From Actinoplanes sp. N902-109 (GTDB lineage Bacteria > Actinomycetota > Actinomycetes > Mycobacteriales > Micromonosporaceae): DNA of 64,000 nt. Position numbers and translations under genes: made by a program. The DNA is taken from NCBI RefSeq assembly GCF_000389965.1, contig NC_021191.1:5581501-5645500 (forward strand). The letters run 5' to 3'. Below, in pieces: positions 25,662 to 35,100 of the stretch (position 1 is its first letter; each line of letters begins with the position of its first letter). The notes beneath the pieces are model-generated. The model made no database searches, had not been told where the DNA came from, and saw only the letters and a program-made list of their open reading frames with translations.

Positions 25662-26606
25662 TCAATGGGAGACCTCGGTACGCAGGTCGTGCGCGCCGTC
25701 CTCGCGCGTGGCCTCGTAGTAGACCCGGTCCCGGCCGTCCGGCAGCGCGACCACACTCAGGTAGCGCAGCCCGTGCGGCGGGTGCGGGCTGCCCAGCGGC
25801 TCGTCGCCCGCGGCGGTCAGCTCGCCGAAGCTGCCGTCGGGCAGCCGTACGCCGCGGGCCACGCCGGTGCGCTCCTCCCAGTTCTCCCCCGCCGTGGCGC
25901 GCCCGTCGTACGCGGCCAGGATGGTGTCGCCGGCGACCGTGACCGAGGAGACGCGCACCCCGCGGGCGTCCCAACGGCCCGGACGCCCGGCCAGCGCGGT
26001 GCCCCGCCAGGTCCAGGTGACGCCGTCCGGGCTGGTGGCGTACTCGGTGGTCATCCGGTCGGCGTCGGCCCAGGACTCCAGCGGGTGCACCGAGGCCCAC
26101 AGGTGCCAGCCGTGCTCGTCGTGGTGCAGCACCGGGTCCTTGACCCCGGTGGTCTCGTCACCGGCCAGCACGGTGCGCGCCGGCGCGGTGGCCAGCCCCT
26201 CCGGGGTGCCCGCCTCCAGCAGCTCGACCCGCCAGTGCTTGGTGCCCGGCGTGGCAGCGCTGACGTAGAGCCGCCACCGGCCCGCCGGCGTGCGCACGAG
26301 GGCCGGGCGTTCCAGCGACTCGGCGTCGAACCGGTCCTTGCTCACCGTCGCGACGGTCTCGAACGTCTCACCGTCCGCGGAACGGGCCACGACGTTCGCG
26401 ATGCCGCGGCCCTCCCCGATCGGCAACCGGAGCCGGTACGCCAGGTAGATGTAACCGTCAGTGACGAGAGCAGACGGCGCGCCGGCCCAGGCCCCCGGCT
26501 CGGTACCGGGCGGCTCGACCACCACGGTGGAGTTCTCCCAGCTCGGCAGGGTCAACGTCTGAGTTCCGATGGACAAGACGACTCCGTTTCGTGGCAGCGG
26601 CGACAC
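25662..26606 (-). CDS. Predicted beta-propeller protein, glycosidase-like (GH32/43-like)
   Basis: 314 residues, GTG start at 26606. The repeated blade-like strands YIYLAYRLRLP, WRLYVSAATPG, HGWHLWASVHPL, TILAAYDGR and DRVYYEAT, with intervening SPDGVTWTW and SADGETFETV loops, suggest a five-bladed propeller of the glycoside hydrolase 32/43/130 type. Possible acidic residues are in KDPVLHHDE and AYDGRATAGENWEE, but a catalytic triad cannot be assigned. There is no signal peptide, so it is cytoplasmic. It is a single gene between the sulfotransferase and the SpeD-like operon. Confidence 0.5.
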   Translation of the reverse strand: MSPLPRNGVVLSIGTQTLTLPSWENSTVVVEPPGTEPGAWAGAPSALVTDGYIYLAYRLRLPIGEGRGIANVVARSADGETFETVATVSKDRFDAESLERPALVRTPAGRWRLYVSAATPGTKHWRVELLEAGTPEGLATAPARTVLAGDETTGVKDPVLHHDEHGWHLWASVHPLESWADADRMTTEYATSPDGVTWTWRGTALAGRPGRWDARGVRVSSVTVAGDTILAAYDGRATAGENWEERTGVARGVRLPDGSFGELTAAGDEPLGSPHPPHGLRYLSVVALPDGRDRVYYEATREDGAHDLRTEVSH

Positions 26607-26697
26607 GGCGAACAGTAGTCCGATAAGCGTGCATCATCTATGGGCTTGATAGGAATTTGGCCCCACGCCCCGGACATCCGCGCAGCCGGAGCCGGCC

Positions 26698-27630
26698 TCA
26701 CGCCCTGGCGTGCCGGTCCACCGCGAGCCAGTCGTCGTAACGCTCCCCCGTCACATCCTGCAGCAACGCGATGTCGTCGACGAACAGCGGCAGCAGCGCG
26801 GCCCGCTCCTCCGGCGTGGTCACCGGGCGGGTGCCCCGCTTGCGGTGCAGCACCGTCAGCAGCGGCCCACGGGCAGCCAGGCGCAGCGGGACCGGGAACC
26901 GGTGGCCGAACGTGCCCCCGGCGCGCAGCAGCCCGCGCAGCACCGAGTTGAGCCGGTTGTGCTCGACCAGGTGCCGGTTGACGTTCTCCCGGGGGATCTG
27001 CTGGAGCACTCCCGTACGGACGCCGAGGAAATCGCACACCCGGTCGAGCGTCGCCGCCGGGGCGTCCTTGAGCTCGCGGTAGCGCAGCAGCAGCACCTGC
27101 TCGCGGGGGAACACCTTGAAGAGGTGCTGCACCTGCCGCCCGTACTGACCGAGGCTGATGTAGTGCCAGAAGCTGGCCCAGCCGGCCGCCCGGCGCCGCT
27201 CCTCGGCGTAGCAGGCGGTCAGGAAGTCCGGCTCGGGTTCGAGGCCGGCGCTCCACAGGTGGGTCCAGTTGGAGTGGGCCCGGTCAACCGGGTCACGCAG
27301 CAGCAGGATGATCCGGGCCTCCGGCACGAGCGCCCGGATGCGGTCGTGGGCACTGTGGTCGTACAGGTAGAACGGGGTTGCCTCGCCCTTGCGCGTGCCC
27401 GGCGGCGCGGGCGCGAAGAGGGCCTCGTAGTCGGCGCGGCGCCAGACGTGCTCCTGATAGGTCTGCACGTCGCCGGGACCACCGGTGACCGGGGGCGCGC
27501 CGTCGGTGAGGAAGAACTTCGGCTCCTTGACGGCCGGCAGGAAGAGCCCGGGATGCTGGACGAGCGCGGCGTGCAACGCGGTGGTGCCGGCCTTGGGCAC
27601 CCCGGCGATGAGAAAGTCGGGCAGCGGCAT
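26698..27630 (-). CDS. PAPS-dependent sulfotransferase
   Basis: 310 residues, ATG 27630 with GGAGG nearby. The 5'-phosphosulfate-binding loop GVPKAGTTALH is at residues 10-20 and the 3'-phosphate-binding segment LLLRDPVDRAHSNW near 111-124, both intact. Regions such as YSLGQYGRQ-type (here YISLGQYGRQVQ) and FPREQVLLLRYRELK are typical of bacterial glycan sulfotransferases. It transfers sulfate from PAPS to a hydroxyl or amine. It lies just upstream of the surface-glycan operon at 28.5 kb on the opposite strand, so the glycan is a plausible acceptor (inference). Confidence 0.9.
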   Translation of the reverse strand: MPLPDFLIAGVPKAGTTALHAALVQHPGLFLPAVKEPKFFLTDGAPPVTGGPGDVQTYQEHVWRRADYEALFAPAPPGTRKGEATPFYLYDHSAHDRIRALVPEARIILLLRDPVDRAHSNWTHLWSAGLEPEPDFLTACYAEERRRAAGWASFWHYISLGQYGRQVQHLFKVFPREQVLLLRYRELKDAPAATLDRVCDFLGVRTGVLQQIPRENVNRHLVEHNRLNSVLRGLLRAGGTFGHRFPVPLRLAARGPLLTVLHRKRGTRPVTTPEERAALLPLFVDDIALLQDVTGERYDDWLAVDRHARA

Positions 27631-27757
27631 GGGGGATCTCCCTCCTGGGTGCGCAGCGAGACACCGTCCGAGGCGCGGCAGTGCCTCACACGCGGGTCAG
27701 GATAGCCTACATAAACGATAGACTTTTAGGACTCGTCGCCGCCGCTCGCGCTCGCGC

Positions 27758-27890
27758 TCACCTGCCGGGCCGCCGCCGCTCCCGGCCGCCTGCCGGGCCG
27801 CCGCCGCTCCCGGCCGCCTGCCGGGCCGCCGCCGCTCGCGCCCGCCTGCCGGGCCGCCGCCGTGGCTCGCGCCCCCGCCGGGCCGCCACT
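27758..27890 (-). repeat. 28-bp tandem array downstream of the 47-residue gene
   Basis: CCTGCCGGGCCGCCGCCG recurs at 27761, 27789, 27817 and 27845 with an exact 28-bp period. A degenerate fifth copy is near 27875. The array begins about 15 bp beyond the minus-strand stop at 27904. It separates the small gene from the sulfotransferase promoter and is extremely GC-rich. The 27631-27903 gap contains no other feature I can support. Confidence 0.85.
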
Positions 27891-27903
27891 CCGTGCCCGC
27901 CGC

Positions 27904-28047
27904 TCAGGAGCGGCGGCGCCACCAGGTGCGGCGGCGGAAGCGGGAGCAGACGGCCGGTCCGCACAAGGCGCACTCGCTGCCCTGGCGGTAGTGCTCGTGC
28001 GCGCTGCGCCCATGGCCGCAGACACACAGCGCTTCCGAACCGCTCAT
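27904..28047 (-). CDS. 47-residue Cys/His-rich small protein
   Basis: Starts MSGSEALCVCGH at ATG 28047. The Cys/His pattern CxCGHxxxxHxHYRxGxxCxxCxxxxC would hold one zinc ion. The very basic end (RFRRRTWWRRRS) suggests nucleic-acid contact. Small proteins with this CGH...HYR pattern recur in actinomycetes, with no known function. The start is uncertain, because upstream in-frame codons exist to 28179. It is flanked downstream by a 28-bp tandem array. Confidence 0.55.
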   Translation of the reverse strand: MSGSEALCVCGHGRSAHEHYRQGSECALCGPAVCSRFRRRTWWRRRS

Positions 28048-28452
28048 CTCATCACCCACCGTGCCGACGACCTCCCGCCCGGGGCACGTCCGGCACGGTG
28101 CCGGCGGCTCGTCATGCGCACAGCGTAAGCATTGGCCCGCCGGGCGGCGGGATCCACGCCGCAAACAACCGAGCTGCAACCAAGCGATGTACGCAGGGTT
28201 ACATCACGCTGAGTGAGGTGACTCACCCCGACAAGTCCGACATAAATTTTTCATGACTCCTTGCGGCGTCCGGTGCCTGCTTTCCGGAATTGCTCCGGCA
28301 CGCCCTTATCGGCCTTACACCGCCCGGGTGTCCATTACTGGATGTCATTAGTGGGACAGGGGTAGCCTTCTGTGGCGTCGATGCATATCCGCAGCTCATC
28401 CGACTGGTCAGACCTGACCGCAGGGAGGCTGACTCCCTGGACTTTTGGTTAT

Positions 28453-28480
28453 TTGACGCTACGTAGCGTGGCGCTAGATT
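28453..28480 (+). promoter_or_regulatory. Sigma-70-like promoter with a perfect 14-bp palindrome in the spacer
   Basis: TTGACG (28453-28458), a 16-bp spacer and TAGATT (28475-28480) match -35/-10 consensus well. The palindrome ACGCTACGTAGCGT (28456-28469) overlaps the -35 and spacer, an ideal repressor position. It lies 83 bp upstream of the first glycosyltransferase start and drives the five-gene operon (inference). Confidence 0.6.
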
Positions 28481-28517
28481 TGTCGGCAGAAGCGAACGGC
28501 ACGGAATTCCGCTCCCG

Positions 28518-28550
28518 GAATCCGCGTCCCCGGATTGCTTCCGCGGATTC
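28518..28550 (+). promoter_or_regulatory. Inverted repeat in the leader of the glycan operon
   Basis: GAATCCGCG and CGCGGATTC, 9-bp perfect arms with a 15-nt loop, sit directly before the AAGGGA ribosome site of the 28563 gene. As RNA it would form a stable hairpin near the ribosome entry site, or the DNA may be a second operator. Confidence 0.45.
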
Positions 28551-28562
28551 GAAGGGAACGAC

Positions 28563-29549
28563 ATGCAGCTCCCCCCGACCTCAGGCAACACAGCGAGTAA
28601 TCACACATCGTCACCGTCCGTGAGCGTGGTGATTCCCACCCTCAACGAGGAGCGGAACCTGCCGCACGTGTTCGCCGCGCTGCCCGAGGGCATCGACGAG
28701 GTGATCCTGGTGGACGGCGGATCGGTCGACCGGACCGTCGAGGTGGCCCGGGCCCTGCGCCCGGACGTCGTGGTGGTGCAGCAGTCGCGCACCGGCAAGG
28801 GCAATGCGCTCGCCTGCGGCTTCGCCGCGTGCACCAGCGACGTGATCGTGATGATCGACGCCGACGGGTCCACCGACCCGGCCGAGATCCCGCTGTTCGT
28901 CGCCCAGCTGGTCGCCGGGGCCGACTTCGTGAAGGGCTCGCGGTTCGCCAAGGGCGGGCACAGCCACGACATCACCCGGTTGCGCAAGCTCGGCAACGAC
29001 GGGCTCAACGTGGTGGTGAACGTGCTGTTCGGCACGCACTTCACCGACCTCTGCTACGGCTACAACGCTTTCTGGGCGCGCGTCGTCCCGGCGCTGGACC
29101 TGCCCGACCCCGCGCTGCCCAAGCCGGCCGACGGCGCCAAGCTGTGGGGCGACGGCTTCGAGATCGAGACGATGATCAACATCCGGGCCGCGGCGGACGG
29201 CCTGCGCGTCGGCGAGGTCGGCAGCATCGAGCACGCCCGCATCCACGGGCAGAGCAACCTCAACACCTTCCGCGACGGCTTCCGGGTGCTGCGGACCATC
29301 TTCAGCGAGTACGCCCGGATGCGCCGGACCCGCCGCACCGGGGCCGGGCCCGACGGCGTGATCGTGCACCAGCACCCGGTGGCCCGCCCGGCTGCGCCGG
29401 CCCGCCCCAAGGCCGTCAACCGGCCCCCGGCCGCCGCCGCCGAACCGCGCCAGCACGTCGCCAGCCTCAACCGCCGCGACGAGACCGGCGCCCGGCGCAC
29501 CGGCGAGATCCGCGCCCTCCAGGCCGGCGCCGCCCCCGCCGAGGACTGA
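28563..29549 (+). CDS. GT2 glycosyltransferase (dolichol-phosphate-mannose-synthase-like)
   Basis: 328 residues, ATG 28563. The N-terminal GT-A motifs VSVVIPTLNEERNLP, ILVDGGSVDRT and MIDADGSTDP (DxD) are intact. A further GYNAFWARV segment fits DPM1/polyprenyl-phosphate sugar transferases. There is no C-terminal membrane domain; the last 60 residues are Pro/Ala/Arg-rich. The likely reaction is sugar transfer from a nucleotide donor to a lipid phosphate or nascent glycan on the cytoplasmic face. It is the first gene of the surface-glycan operon. Confidence 0.88.
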   Translation: MQLPPTSGNTASNHTSSPSVSVVIPTLNEERNLPHVFAALPEGIDEVILVDGGSVDRTVEVARALRPDVVVVQQSRTGKGNALACGFAACTSDVIVMIDADGSTDPAEIPLFVAQLVAGADFVKGSRFAKGGHSHDITRLRKLGNDGLNVVVNVLFGTHFTDLCYGYNAFWARVVPALDLPDPALPKPADGAKLWGDGFEIETMINIRAAADGLRVGEVGSIEHARIHGQSNLNTFRDGFRVLRTIFSEYARMRRTRRTGAGPDGVIVHQHPVARPAAPARPKAVNRPPAAAAEPRQHVASLNRRDETGARRTGEIRALQAGAAPAED

Positions 29550-29651
29550 CCCCCGTCGTCGCCGCGATCACGCGCGACGACCGTCGCCGCGTTCGCGCCC
29601 GGCCCCCAACGCCGCCGCAACCGCGCACCCCCGCCCGAGGAGCACTCCAGC

Positions 29652-30611
29652 GTGGACACCACCCCCCGCCCCGCCGTCAGCATCGTCATCCCGACCCACA
29701 CCGAGCAGCGCTGGCCGTCGATCGTGCGCACGGTCGCCGCGGCCAAGTCGCAGACGTACACCCCGGCCGAGATCGTCCTCGTGGTCGACCACAACCCGGC
29801 GCTGTACCTGCGCGCCCGCCGCGACCTGGCCGGGGTGACCGTGCTGGAGAACCTGTACGCCAAGGGCGTCTCCGGCAACCGCAACACCGGCGCCTTCCAC
29901 ACCTCGACGTCGCTGATCGCCTTCCTCGACGACGACATCACCATGGGCCCGGAATGGCTGGGCAACCTGGTCCGGCCGTTCGCCGACCCCCGGGTGGTCG
30001 GGGCCGGCGGTGGCATCGCGCCCGCCTGGGAGGTGGGCGAGCCGCGCTGGCTGCCCGAGGAGTTCCGATGGGCGGTCGGGGGTTCGTACGCGGGGATGCC
30101 CACCACGGTCTCCCGGGTCCGCAACGTCTGGTCCGCGGGCATGATCGTGCGGCGCGACGCCTTCCTCGCGGTCGGCGGGTTCCGGGTCGGCTTCGGCAAG
30201 CAGGGCAGCCAGAACCGCCCCGAGGACACCGAGCTGTGCCTGCGGATGAGCGCGGCCTCCGGCGGCCACTGGATGTACGTACCGGACGCGGTGATCCGCC
30301 ACGCGGTGCCCGCGACCCACTCGACCTTCGGCTTCTTCGTGCGCCGCTGCTACGCCGAGGGCCGGGGCAAGGTGGCGATGGCCGGCCTGCTCGACGGTGC
30401 CGGAAGCCTCGGCTCGGAACGCGACTACCTGCGCTCGCTGCCCCGCGCGGTGCTGCGCAACCTGGCCGCCGCGGCCCGCGGCCGCGGCGTCGACCACCTG
30501 CTCAAGGCCGGCGGCGTGCTCACCGGCGTGGCCGCGGCCGGGTACGGCGGACTGGTCGAGACGGTGGCCGCCCGGCGCGCCGCCCAGCCCCTGATCGAGG
30601 TGGCCCGATGA
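29652..30611 (+). CDS. GT2 glycosyltransferase
   Basis: 319 residues from GTG 29652, with GAGGAG 9 nt upstream. Motifs are VSIVIPTHTEQRWPS, LVVDHNPALY (acceptor loop) and IAFLDDDITMGPEW (DDD nucleotide-sugar site), followed by NRPEDTELCLRM (ED catalytic base), in the order expected for GT-A enzymes. Its stop overlaps the next glycosyltransferase start (ATGA). The substrate sugar is unknown. Confidence 0.88.
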   Translation: MDTTPRPAVSIVIPTHTEQRWPSIVRTVAAAKSQTYTPAEIVLVVDHNPALYLRARRDLAGVTVLENLYAKGVSGNRNTGAFHTSTSLIAFLDDDITMGPEWLGNLVRPFADPRVVGAGGGIAPAWEVGEPRWLPEEFRWAVGGSYAGMPTTVSRVRNVWSAGMIVRRDAFLAVGGFRVGFGKQGSQNRPEDTELCLRMSAASGGHWMYVPDAVIRHAVPATHSTFGFFVRRCYAEGRGKVAMAGLLDGAGSLGSERDYLRSLPRAVLRNLAAAARGRGVDHLLKAGGVLTGVAAAGYGGLVETVAARRAAQPLIEVAR

Positions 30612-32068
30612 GGACGGCACCGGTGCTCGACCGGCACGACCTGCCCGCGGTGGTGCTCGACATCGACCTCAGCGCGCCGCTGCCCGCCGTCCCCGCGACC
30701 GGGCCGGGCGACCGCCGGGTGCGGCATGCGTGGCTGCTCGTGCGGCTGTTCACCGAACCGCTGGGGACGGTGCTGGTGCCCGTACCGGAGCCGGGGTTGA
30801 CGCCCGCCGGTCTGGCCGCCGCCATCACCGCGGAGCTGGCACCGCAGCTGCGCGACCGGGGCCTGACCACGGCCCCCGCCGACGGCATCGCACCGGCCGC
30901 CGAACCCGCGTTCCTCGCCCGGCGGCGCGAGGTGCTCGCCGCCGCCCCGCCGATCACGGTCGTGGTCTGCACCCGCGAACGGCCCGGCGCACTCGCCCGC
31001 TGCCTCGACAGCCTGCTCGTCCAGCAGTACCCCGACTTCCGGATCCTGGTGGTCGACAACGCACCGGTCACCGGCGCCACCGAGGAAGTGGTCCGCTCGG
31101 CCGCCCGCCGCGGCCCGGTCAGCTACCTGCGCGAACCGAAGGCCGGACTGTCGTTCGCCCGCAACGCCGCCCAGGCCGCCGCCCCCGGCGAGACCCTCGC
31201 CTGGATCGACGACGACGAGTACGCCGACCCGCACTGGCTGGCCGAGATCGCCCGCGCCTTCGCCGACCACCCCGACGCCGACGTCGTCTCCGGCGTCATC
31301 GTCCCCGCCGAACTCGACACCCAGGCCCAGCTCTGGTTCGAACAGTTCGGCGGGCACAGCAAGGGCCGCGGCTTCCGCCCCGACGTCTTCAGCCCGGCCA
31401 CCGCCCACCGGCAGAGCCCGCTGTACCCGCTGCCGCCCTTCGGCACCGGCGCGAACATGACCTTCCGCCCCGGCGTGATCGAAGCCCTCGGCGGCTGGGA
31501 CACCGCGCTCGGCGCCGGCACCCCCGCCATGGGCTCGGAGGACACCCTCGCCTTCACCCAGGTCCTGCTGGCCGGCGGCACCATCGTCTACCAGCCGACC
31601 GCGGTGACCCACCACTACCACCGGCGCGACCTCGACGGCCTGCGCAAACAGATGGTCGGGTACGGCACCGGGCTGACCGCCGCCTATACCAGCCTGCTGC
31701 TGAGCCGGCCGGCCCTGCTCTGGCCGCTGCTCAAGCTGGTGCCGGGCGCGCTGCGCGATCTGACGAGCAAGGACAGCGTACGGGTGGCGACGCTGCAGGA
31801 CGACTTCCCCCGCTCGCTGCTCGGCGCGAACCGGCGCGGGATGCTGGCCGGGCCGCTTGCCTATCTGAAAGGCCGGCGTGCCGCTCGGCGCACTGTCCGC
31901 GGCGCTTCTGGTGTTCCTGGTATTCCTGGTGCTTCCGGTGCCACCGACGCCTCCGGTGCCTCCGGTGCTGCGCCCGGCGCTGCTCTCGGCACTGCTCTCG
32001 GCGCTGCCGATGGTGCTCGCGGGGCTGCGGGGGCGGGGCGGGGTTCGCGGCGCCGGGGCAGCCGCTGA
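30608..32068 (+). CDS. GT2 glycosyltransferase with Gly/Ala/Ser-rich tail
   Basis: 486 residues from ATG 30608. A 110-residue N-terminal domain (LLVRLFTEPLGTVLVPVPEPG) precedes the GT-A core: TVVVCTRERPGALARCLDSL, LVVDNAPVTGAT, WIDDDEYADPHWL and GSEDTLAFTQVLL. The last 60 residues are a low-complexity tail of GASG/GAPG-like repeats that look collagen-like and disordered. Overlap with the previous gene and close spacing to the next place it in the glycan operon. It may add a different sugar of the same repeat unit (inference). Confidence 0.88.
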   Translation: MRTAPVLDRHDLPAVVLDIDLSAPLPAVPATGPGDRRVRHAWLLVRLFTEPLGTVLVPVPEPGLTPAGLAAAITAELAPQLRDRGLTTAPADGIAPAAEPAFLARRREVLAAAPPITVVVCTRERPGALARCLDSLLVQQYPDFRILVVDNAPVTGATEEVVRSAARRGPVSYLREPKAGLSFARNAAQAAAPGETLAWIDDDEYADPHWLAEIARAFADHPDADVVSGVIVPAELDTQAQLWFEQFGGHSKGRGFRPDVFSPATAHRQSPLYPLPPFGTGANMTFRPGVIEALGGWDTALGAGTPAMGSEDTLAFTQVLLAGGTIVYQPTAVTHHYHRRDLDGLRKQMVGYGTGLTAAYTSLLLSRPALLWPLLKLVPGALRDLTSKDSVRVATLQDDFPRSLLGANRRGMLAGPLAYLKGRRAARRTVRGASGVPGIPGASGATDASGASGAAPGAALGTALGAADGARGAAGAGRGSRRRGSR

Positions 32069-32178
32069 TCGTGCGGTTCCCCGGACAATCACCCGAGAAA
32101 CCCGGCATTCTCGGTGCATATGACGCGAATGACCGGTCCCCGGCCGGCCGCTCCGCCCCGGGTGAGAGCGGCGGCCAC

Positions 32179-35100
32179 ATGCTGACCCCGACCGGTCCCG
32201 ACACCCCGGCAGGTTCCTCCGCCACCTCTCCCGATCAGGTGGGGGCGGCCGCGGCGAACCCGCACCCTTCCCGTGATCCCCGGACCGACCCTGAAGCCAC
32301 CCACGTCCTCCCGACATCGGCAGCCGGAGAAGCCGCCGCCGACGGGAAGGCGCCGATCCCCGCGGCGGGCGGCCAGACGCCTGATGACGGCCAGACGGCG
32401 AACGACGGCCAAACGACGAACGACGGCCAAACGACGAACGACGGCCAAACGACGAACGGCGGCCAAACGGCGAATCAGGCGGCAGGCGAGAAAACCCCGG
32501 CTCAACCGGCAGCCGGCGAAACCCCTGATTCCGTGGCGGACGAGGACATGCCCAGTCCCGCGACGGACGAAGACACGCCCGGTTCCGCGACGGACGAGGA
32601 CACGCCGGGTCCCGCGGCGGACGAGGACACGCCCGGTTCCGCGACGGGCGAGGACACGCCGGGTTCAGAGGCGGGTGAGACGGCATCCGGATCGTCCGGG
32701 ATTGAGGTAGCGGCCACGACGGGTGCGGCGACGCCAACAACGGGTGAGCCCACAACGGGTGAGCCGACAACGGGTGAGCCCACGACGGGTGGGGCGACGC
32801 GACAAGCAGGCGAGTCCACGCCTGTGTCCCGCGCGCCCGCACCCGCGTCCGTTGCGGTGCCGCCCGCACCCGCGTCCGTTGCGGTGCCGCCCGCACCCAC
32901 GTCCGTTGCGGCGTCGCAGGCACCCGCGTCCGTTGCGGCGTCGCAGGCGCCGACGTCCGTTGCGGCGTCGCCCGCGTCGACGGCAGGCGGGTCAACGGCT
33001 GCATCTGCGACGCGAAGTGGGACGGCGAGGGACGCGGCGGACATCGAATCGCAGCCTGCCGACGCGGGTGGAAACGCCACCACCGCCAACACGGCCGCGA
33101 GCGCCGCCGCACCGGACGGCCAGACGGGCGAAGAAGCCGACACCCGACCGGACCCCGACCCCGAAATCGACTCCGGCGCGACAAGCCACCCCCACGCGGG
33201 AGGCCAACCCGCCGCACAGAGTCAACCCGCCGCACAGAGCCAACCCGCCGCACAGAGCCAACCCGATGCGAAGGACCGACCCCGCGCAGCAGACCAATCC
33301 GACGCGAAGGACCGACCCCGCGCAGGAGGCCAACCCGACGCGAAGGACCAACCCCGCGCAGCAGGCCACCCCGACGCGGAAAGTCAGCCCCGGAGCGCGA
33401 GCGACGCCGACGAAACGGGTGGTGCCCGCGGCGCGGAAGCCGACGCGACGCAGATCATCCCGATCGGCGGCGGCGCCGGCAAGACGCACGCGGGCGGGGC
33501 TGCCGGACGCGACGAAGCGCAGCCGGAGCACGATCGGGACAGCAGCGAGACCCAGGTCATCCGGACCGGCAACGCCGACGAGACCCAGGTCATCCGGGCC
33601 GAGGACGCCGACGCGACGCAGGTGGTCCGAGCCGCCGAGGGCGACGAGACGCAGGTGATCCGGGCCGCGGAGAGCGACGAGACGCAGGTCATCCGGATCG
33701 ACGGCGGCGACGAGACGCAGGTGATCCGGGCCGCCGACGGGGATGCGACGCAGGTGATCCGGGCCGCGGAGGGTGCGGCTGGGGTGACCGCGCTGATTCC
33801 CGTCGTGCCGGGGCGCAAGGACGGCAGGGCGCGCAGCCGGCTGGCCGTGCCGCGGGATCCGGGGCGGGCTCCGCGGCCCGCGCGGCCCCGGCGGGAGCCG
33901 TTGGATCTGGGGCATGCGCCGGCGGTGCTCACCATTTCGGCGCTGGGTGTGCTGATGGTGGCGCTGGCCTATGCCGGGGGGCGGGTCGGGACGGGGATCG
34001 CCCCGCTCGCGTACTGGGCCGGGCAGGTCGTGGTCTTCACGCCCGTGGTGGTGCGGTTGCTCAGCCGGCGGATGGCCGGGGTTGCCGAGTCTTTCACGCT
34101 GGTCATGGGGCTGGCCCTGAACCAGTATCTGCTGAAGTGGATGTACAGCCCGGAGCAGTTCCGCTTCCCGGACGAGTTGCAGCACTGGCTGGCCACCACG
34201 GTGATCGTGCAGACGGGCAAGCTGTTCCAGCCCAATGCCGCGCTGCCGCCGGCCGTGCATTTCCCGGGGCTGGCCGAGATGGGCGCGGCTGTCACGTCGA
34301 TGACCGGGATGTCGGTGACCGCTTCCGGGGTGATCGTGGCCGGGGTGGCCCACCTCGTCTTCGTGGCCTTCGTCTTCGCCGTGGTGCTGCGGGCCAGCAA
34401 CTCGCCCGCCGTGGCCGGGGTGGCCTGTGCGACGTACGCGACGGCCTTGCATTATCTGTTCTTCAACTCGATGTTCCTGTACCAGACGGCGGCGCTGCCC
34501 TACTTCATGCTGGCCGTGTGGGCGGTGCGGCGGTGGCGGGCCGAGGGCGGGCCGGCGTTCGCGGTGCTGGCCGTGCTGGCGATGGGGGTCACCACCGTCA
34601 GCCACCATGTGACGGCGTTCGCGCTGGTGCTCACGCTGACGTTGCTGGCCGTGGTGGAGCTTGTGCTGGGCCGGCCGCGCCGCTGGGGGGCGCTGCTCAT
34701 GCCGGGGATCGCGCTGCTGATCGTCGCGGTCTGGGTGGCGACCGTGGCGACCGATGTCGTGAGCTATCTCGAGGCGCCCGTCGACCAGGTCATCGACACG
34801 GTCAACAACCTGGTCAGCGGTACGCGGCAAGCCTCCTCGACAACCGCAGCCGTCAGCATCGGCCAGCTGGTGCTGCAGGGCGCCGGACTGATCGCCCTGT
34901 TCGTCCTCTACCTGGCGCTGCTGCGGGACATGCTGCAGCGCCGGGACCGGGATGCGTGGCGGTGGGCGGCGGTCGTCGGCGGGGCGATCTTCTTCGCCGG
35001 CAACGGGGTGCGCTTCCTCGGTCAGAACGGCCCGGAGATCGCCGCCCGGCTCTCCACGTTCACGTACGTGCCGATCTCGATCCTGGCGGCCATCGCGCTG

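Larger units (their letters stand above)
28048..28562. other. 515-bp, relatively AT-rich regulatory region ahead of the glycan operon
   Basis: No gene is supported here. It holds a GC hairpin near 28136-28151 (CCCGCC/GGCGGG), an AT-rich patch around 28240-28256, a promoter with a 14-bp palindrome (28453-28480) and an inverted repeat in the leader (28518-28550). The A+T content is visibly higher than in the neighbouring genes, as expected for a heavily regulated promoter. Confidence 0.6.

Noticed and set aside
27758..27890. CRISPR or REP element cluster
   Set aside because: Direct tandem units without spacers or alternating orientation.
30425..33253. Minus-strand frame of 942 codons antisense to the glycan operon
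   Set aside because: Arg/Pro/Ser-rich low-complexity product opposite three intact glycosyltransferase genes; composition artefact.
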